Positions 60,111-64,000 of a stretch of 64,000 nt of DNA are shown here, one piece after another. The position numbers and the translations under genes were made by a program. This DNA is from an uncultured Bacteroides sp. (GTDB lineage Bacteria > Bacteroidota > Bacteroidia > Bacteroidales > Bacteroidaceae), in assembly GCA_902492205.1 (NCBI GenBank), contig CABUKU010000018.1:1-64000 (forward strand), in the 5' to 3' direction. Numbering within the stretch: position 1 is the first letter of the stretch; the number at the start of each line of letters is the position of its first letter. Under the pieces are notes generated by a model. That model saw only the letters and a program-made list of their open reading frames with translations, was not told the origin of the DNA and did no database searches.

Positions 60111-61475
60111 ATGAAGAATTATGTATCGCGTACGTTTCTTCTCACACTGATTATATTTGCGGCACTTGTAGGTCTATATTTCCTGCCTTCGCTGTCGGTG
60201 GATGGATACACGTTGCGTAAAGTAGATATTTTTGCAGATATACGGACACCTGAACCTGATGAGGAGGAAATGGATTCAACATTGCTTCCCCCTCCTGTGA
60301 AACCTGTTTTTGTAGATACCTGCAAAACGGGGATGACTTGTATTGAAGATTACTCTGATTCAACCCTCAGAGGAATGGCTAAGTTTTACGAGGCATTGGG
60401 TAAAGTGAAGAAAATGAACCGCCCTGTGCGCATTGCTGTGTTTGGAGATTCATTTATCGAAGCGGATATTTTTACTGCCGATCTCCGTTCTTTGTTGCAA
60501 ACTCAATTTGGAGGTTCCGGTGTAGGCTTTATTCCGGTCACTTCAATGACTAGCGGCTACCGTCCTACGGTGCGTCACTCTTTTGGCGGTTGGAGTTCAC
60601 ACTGTGTAACCGATTCTATTTTTAATCACAGTAAACAAGGTATTTCAGGACATTATTTTATTCCCCGTTCGGGAGCTTATATTGAAGCAAAAGGGCAGAC
60701 GAAGTATGGCAACCATTTGGATACTTGCGAAGTTGCTACTTTATATTTTGTGAATAAAGGAAATCTGCAAATTACTTCCCGTATTAATAATAAGATTGAA
60801 GAACAATATGAACCCGATGCTTTAGGAAGATTGCAAGAAGTATCTGTAAAAGGTCATATTGGTTCTGTGCGTTGGATGATAAATCAAGCCGATTCTGCTT
60901 TGTTCTATGGTGTGGCAATGGATGCTGAAAATGGAATTTGTGTGGATAATTTTTCATTGCGTGGAAGCAGTGGCCTTTCGTTAAGGGGAATTCCCGAACC
61001 TATGTTGCGTGAGTTCAATGCTCAGCGCACTTATGATTTGATTGTTCTTGAATACGGACTGAATGTAGCAACTCCGAGAGGAAAGAACTACGACAGGTAT
61101 AAAGCCGGAATGCTGACAGTAGTCGAACATTTGAAAAACTGTTTTCCGGATGCAGGGATACTCATAATGGGTGTGGGTGACCGTGAGTATAAAACCGAGA
61201 CGGGCGAGCTGCGTACGATGCCCGGTGTGAAGAATCTTATTCGTTACCAACAAGCTATTGCTGCCGAGTCTTCGGTTGCTTTTTGGAATATGTATGAAGC
61301 GATGGGAGGAGAGGGAAGCATGGCGAAAATGGTTCATGCCAAGCCAAGCATGGCTAATTACGATTATACGCATATAAACTTCCGTGGAGGTGAGCATTTG
61401 GCAAAGTTGCTTTATGAAACGCTGATGTATGGAAAACAACAATATGACAGGAGGCAACAGTATGAAACAGAATAA
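60111..61475 (+). CDS. membrane-anchored SGNH-type protein
   Basis: A 454-residue protein with one N-terminal span (TFLLTLIIFAALVGLYFL) and an extracytoplasmic SGNH-like domain. The nucleophile block is VFGDSFIEADIFTADLRSLL (Ser in GDS), block III is EYGLNVATPRG, and a late His lies in YDYTHINFRGGEHLAKLL. Such proteins act with MBOAT acyltransferases in O-acetylation of envelope polymers (AlgJ/AlgX or PatB style). It has its own strong promoter and overlaps the next SGNH gene by 14 bases. Confidence 0.75.
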   Translation: MKNYVSRTFLLTLIIFAALVGLYFLPSLSVDGYTLRKVDIFADIRTPEPDEEEMDSTLLPPPVKPVFVDTCKTGMTCIEDYSDSTLRGMAKFYEALGKVKKMNRPVRIAVFGDSFIEADIFTADLRSLLQTQFGGSGVGFIPVTSMTSGYRPTVRHSFGGWSSHCVTDSIFNHSKQGISGHYFIPRSGAYIEAKGQTKYGNHLDTCEVATLYFVNKGNLQITSRINNKIEEQYEPDALGRLQEVSVKGHIGSVRWMINQADSALFYGVAMDAENGICVDNFSLRGSSGLSLRGIPEPMLREFNAQRTYDLIVLEYGLNVATPRGKNYDRYKAGMLTVVEHLKNCFPDAGILIMGVGDREYKTETGELRTMPGVKNLIRYQQAIAAESSVAFWNMYEAMGGEGSMAKMVHAKPSMANYDYTHINFRGGEHLAKLLYETLMYGKQQYDRRQQYETE

Positions 61476-62397
61476 CTTTCAATGTTTTACCTTGCTTATG
61501 TTTTTGTCGGTTATTCCGGTTTGGGCACAAGATCGCGTTCCGGAGCAATCAATGGCAGATACACCTTTGTCATATCCTAAACAGGTAGAAGAATATCATC
61601 GTCCTGCACGGCTTATCGGAGTTCGTAATTCCATGCCTGCTTCTTTCAAAAATACAACAGAAAATGTTATTGTGGATACAACCCACAGTCTGGTTCCTTT
61701 TTTTGGAAAACTGAAAAGAATGAGAGAACCCGTGCGCATTGTGCATATTGGTGATTCACATATACGTGGACATGTGCTTAGCGGACAAGTAAGAACTGAT
61801 TTTGAACGGGATTTTGGACATGAGGCTACTTTACCCGATACCGTAACTTACTGGTCTAGCGGATTGGCTAAGGAAACCGGATTACCGGGAGTTGTTTATC
61901 ATTCGATAGGTATTAATGGGGCTACTTGTGTGAATTTTACCAACCCTATGCAGGCTCAGGAGATTGCTAATTTAAAACCTGATTTGATAATCGTTTCATT
62001 TGGAACAAATGAAAGTCACGGACGTGGTTACAGTGTCAGTGAGCACGATCGTCAGATGGATAGTCTTATTTCTTTATTAAAAGAATATTGTCCCAATGCA
62101 GTTTTTTTGTTTACCACTCCTCCCGGTTCGTATGTTCGTTATCGGAGAAAACGGAGCATTAATCCCCGGACGGAGCAGGCTGTTAAAACGATAACAAGTT
62201 ATGCAGCTCGGAACAATATGGCTTATTGGGATATGTATAATATTGTGGGCGGACGTAAAAGCGCTTGCCTTAACTGGACTGGCAATAACCTGATGCAGCG
62301 CGATCGCATTCATTATACGGTAGATGGTTACCGCATTCAAGGTAATTTACTTTACGAGGCACTTATAAAAGCATATAACGACTATGTGGCAAATTGA
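61462..62397 (+). CDS. exported SGNH hydrolase/acetyltransferase-like protein
   Basis: A 311-residue exported protein with a signal peptide (cleaved near PVWAQ). The SGNH blocks are clear: HIGDSHIRGHVLSGQVR (Ser), SFGTNESHGRG (Asn) and the Asp-x-x-His of RDRIHYTVDGYRIQG. I chose the ATG at 61462 because AGGAGG stands just upstream (61447-61452); an open frame begins at 61429. Tandem with the membrane-anchored SGNH gene, and it overlaps the MBOAT gene by 14 bases, so all three are coupled. Confidence 0.82.
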   Translation: MKQNNFQCFTLLMFLSVIPVWAQDRVPEQSMADTPLSYPKQVEEYHRPARLIGVRNSMPASFKNTTENVIVDTTHSLVPFFGKLKRMREPVRIVHIGDSHIRGHVLSGQVRTDFERDFGHEATLPDTVTYWSSGLAKETGLPGVVYHSIGINGATCVNFTNPMQAQEIANLKPDLIIVSFGTNESHGRGYSVSEHDRQMDSLISLLKEYCPNAVFLFTTPPGSYVRYRRKRSINPRTEQAVKTITSYAARNNMAYWDMYNIVGGRKSACLNWTGNNLMQRDRIHYTVDGYRIQGNLLYEALIKAYNDYVAN

Positions 62398-63835
62398 TTT
62401 GGAACGTCTGAAAGACGTCTTGACATATCATCAGGATGCACCCCTTATTTTCAGTAGCGGGTTGTTCATCTTTTTATTTTTGGGATTTACTTTCATTTAC
62501 ATGTTGTTGCAGAAGCGTGACACGGCGCGTATGCTCTTTGTGATTGCTTTTTCCTACTATTTCTATTACAAGAGCAGCGGATTCTATTTTTTCCTTTTGG
62601 GGATAGTGACCGTAGTCGATTACATTCTTGCTTTTGCCATGGAACGTTCCGAAGGAAAGATAAAACGGAAACTGTTGGTAACAGTTAGTGTGGTGGCGAA
62701 CTTGGGGTTGCTGGTCTATTTTAAATATACGAATTTCTTTTTCAATACTATTTATGATATATTCCTGCCCGTAGGTATTTCGTTCTTTACTTTCCAGAGT
62801 TTGAGCTACACAATAGATGTTTACCGTCGCAATATACATGCATTGAAGAATCCGTTGGATTATGCTTTCTATGTTTCTTTTTTCCCTCAGCTTGTAGCGG
62901 GGCCTATTGTACGTGCAAAAGACTTTATTCCACAAATCCGTCAACCGTTGTTTGTTTCACAGGCAATGTTCGGACAAGGAGTATTCTTTATCATCAGTGG
63001 ATTATTTAAGAAAGCTGTTATTTCGGATTATATCAGTGTGAATTTTGTGGAGCGTATATTTGATAATCCGGGGTTGTATTCGGGCATTGAGAATTTATTG
63101 GGAATTTATGGATACGCCTTGCAAATTTATTGTGACTTTTCCGGTTACAGTGACATGGCAATAGGTATTGCTCTGTTGTTAGGATTCCATTTTCCGATAA
63201 ACTTTAATTCTCCTTATAAATCATTCTCAGTAACAGACTTCTGGCATCGTTGGCATATCTCGTTATCCACTTGGTTGCGCGATTACCTTTACATTTCATT
63301 GGGAGGTAACCGTAAAGGGCGTTTCCGTACTTATTTAAATCTCATTATAACCATGTTATTGGGTGGTTTGTGGCATGGGGCTTCATGGAATTTCATTGTG
63401 TGGGGGGGACTTCATGGAGTAGCCTTGGCAGTGAATAAATTTTATCGGACTGTTACCGGTAAAGCTCGTGATTGGGAGCCGCATGGATTCCGTAAACTGA
63501 TTGGTGTTATCATTACTTTCCATTTCGTTTGTTTTGCTTGGATATTTTTCCGTAATAGTACATTCGAGGCTTCCATGACTATGATAAATCAGGTATTCCG
63601 TAACTTCACGCCACAATTGTTCCCGCAGTTGGTGGAAGGTTATTGGAAAGTGTTTATTTTGATGGGAATAGGTTTCTTACTTCATTTTTCACCGGATAAG
63701 TGGCAAGATGCTTGTTCACGCGGAGTAACCAAATTGCCTCTGTTGGGTAAAGCTGTTTTACTTGTTGCACTGATTTATGTTGTTGTGCAGATGAAAAGCA
63801 CAGAAATTCAGCCATTTATTTATTTCCAATTCTAA
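62384..63835 (+). CDS. MBOAT-family O-acyltransferase (AlgI/DltB-like)
   Basis: A 483-residue polytopic membrane protein of about ten spans. The MBOAT core is obvious: FFPQLVAGPIVRAKDFIPQI, SVTDFWHRWHISLSTWLRDY and the catalytic His in LLGGLWHGASWNFIVWGGLH. AlgI-type members pass acetyl groups across the membrane to SGNH partners, which place them on alginate, peptidoglycan or other glycans. Two SGNH genes precede it. The acceptor polymer in this organism is unknown. Confidence 0.92.
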   Translation: MWQIDLERLKDVLTYHQDAPLIFSSGLFIFLFLGFTFIYMLLQKRDTARMLFVIAFSYYFYYKSSGFYFFLLGIVTVVDYILAFAMERSEGKIKRKLLVTVSVVANLGLLVYFKYTNFFFNTIYDIFLPVGISFFTFQSLSYTIDVYRRNIHALKNPLDYAFYVSFFPQLVAGPIVRAKDFIPQIRQPLFVSQAMFGQGVFFIISGLFKKAVISDYISVNFVERIFDNPGLYSGIENLLGIYGYALQIYCDFSGYSDMAIGIALLLGFHFPINFNSPYKSFSVTDFWHRWHISLSTWLRDYLYISLGGNRKGRFRTYLNLIITMLLGGLWHGASWNFIVWGGLHGVALAVNKFYRTVTGKARDWEPHGFRKLIGVIITFHFVCFAWIFFRNSTFEASMTMINQVFRNFTPQLFPQLVEGYWKVFILMGIGFLLHFSPDKWQDACSRGVTKLPLLGKAVLLVALIYVVVQMKSTEIQPFIYFQF

Positions 63836-63852
63836 TATTTTATGTAGTTTTG
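63823..63852 (+). promoter_or_regulatory. candidate promoter of the last lipoprotein gene
   Basis: TAGTTTTG (63845-63852) matches TAnnTTTG; TTTC (63823-63826) is 18 bases upstream, slightly short. The ATG follows at 63874. Confidence 0.4.
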
Positions 63853-63873
63853 TCGAAATAAGATTTAATATTA

Positions 63874-64000
63874 ATGAGTATGAAGAAGTTATTGTTCCTG
63901 CTGTTCCCTGTTACATTGATTGCCATGTTGTCGGCATGTAACGGACAGAAAAAATCTGATAAGGCAACGATAGAATATGATACCATCCCTGCCACGCAGA
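63874..64000 (+). CDS. lipoprotein, N-terminal part (3' end outside window)
   Basis: The frame is open from ATG 63874 to the window end. The 42 visible residues give a lipoprotein signal (MKKLLFLLFPVTLIAMLSAC, second ATG at 63880) followed by a hydrophilic linker NGQKKSDKATIEYDTIPATQ. Too little remains to name a family. It lies 38 bases after the MBOAT stop and may be co-transcribed or use its own promoter. Confidence 0.75.
   Translation, partial: MSMKKLLFLLFPVTLIAMLSACNGQKKSDKATIEYDTIPATQ

Overview
The window reads as chromosome of a Bacteroides-type organism (order Bacteroidales). Evidence: a UpxY/UpxZ capsule-regulator pair beside an invertible promoter, a one-protein hybrid two-component regulator with beta-propeller sensor, BACON domains, DUF5723 and DUF4160/DUF2442 families, a ~1230-residue PurL, and many promoters of the Bacteroides type (TTTG, about 19-21 bases, TAnnTTTG). 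No species name can be supported. No tRNA, rRNA or CRISPR array was seen.

Region 1 (1-9.4 kb): a phase-variable surface-polysaccharide-type operon on the minus strand. Perfect 19-bp inverted repeats (8004-8022, 8261-8279) bracket a segment whose only recognisable promoter points away from the operon, so this copy reads as OFF. A tyrosine recombinase lies 14 bases beyond the right repeat. The operon runs upxY, upxZ, aepX (cytidylyltransferase domain fused to PEP mutase), aepY, a metallophosphoesterase, an SDR epimerase, a nucleotidyltransferase and a Rossmann dehydrogenase. It makes a phosphonate but holds no glycosyltransferase, flippase, polymerase or AEP aminotransferase. It converges on a cell-wall amidase cut by the window edge.

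Region 2 (9.4-19.4 kb): a DUF4160/DUF2442 pair, two half-size chromate-family transporters coupled to a hybrid two-component regulator, and purL. Region 3 (19.4-30.4 kb): an outer-membrane triad (lipoprotein, DUF5723 barrel, OmpA/TPR protein), a secreted amidase, a probable DUF1266 protein, metA (Glu111 suggests acetyl-CoA use), a U32 hydroxylase-family enzyme and a membrane zinc-ribbon protein. Region 4 (30.4-35.9 kb): a TonB-dependent receptor, a GC-rich BACON/M64 peptidase lipoprotein that looks acquired, and a LuxR-type regulator; a copy of the regulator's 3' end lies on the far side of the peptidase. Region 5 (36-42 kb): an operon for a lipoate-dependent 2-oxoacid dehydrogenase (E3, lipoate ligase, E2, fused E1, flavodoxin), followed by a convergent FAD oxidoreductase.

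Region 6 (43.6-50.3 kb) is the most unusual part: a tight five-gene minus-strand operon encoding a TIR/DUF4062-like membrane protein, two related exported sensor-like proteins (one with TPRs), a free-standing RyR domain, and an ion channel with a CASTOR/POLLUX-like DAGN pore motif, tandem nucleotide-binding domains and a C-terminal RyR domain. I infer an envelope-to-channel signalling or defence system using a nucleotide second messenger. Region 7 (50.3-64 kb): radA, aspartokinase, a TetR-regulated RND efflux operon ending in a PII-like protein, and an SGNH-SGNH-MBOAT operon for probable O-acetylation of an envelope glycan, followed by the start of a lipoprotein gene.
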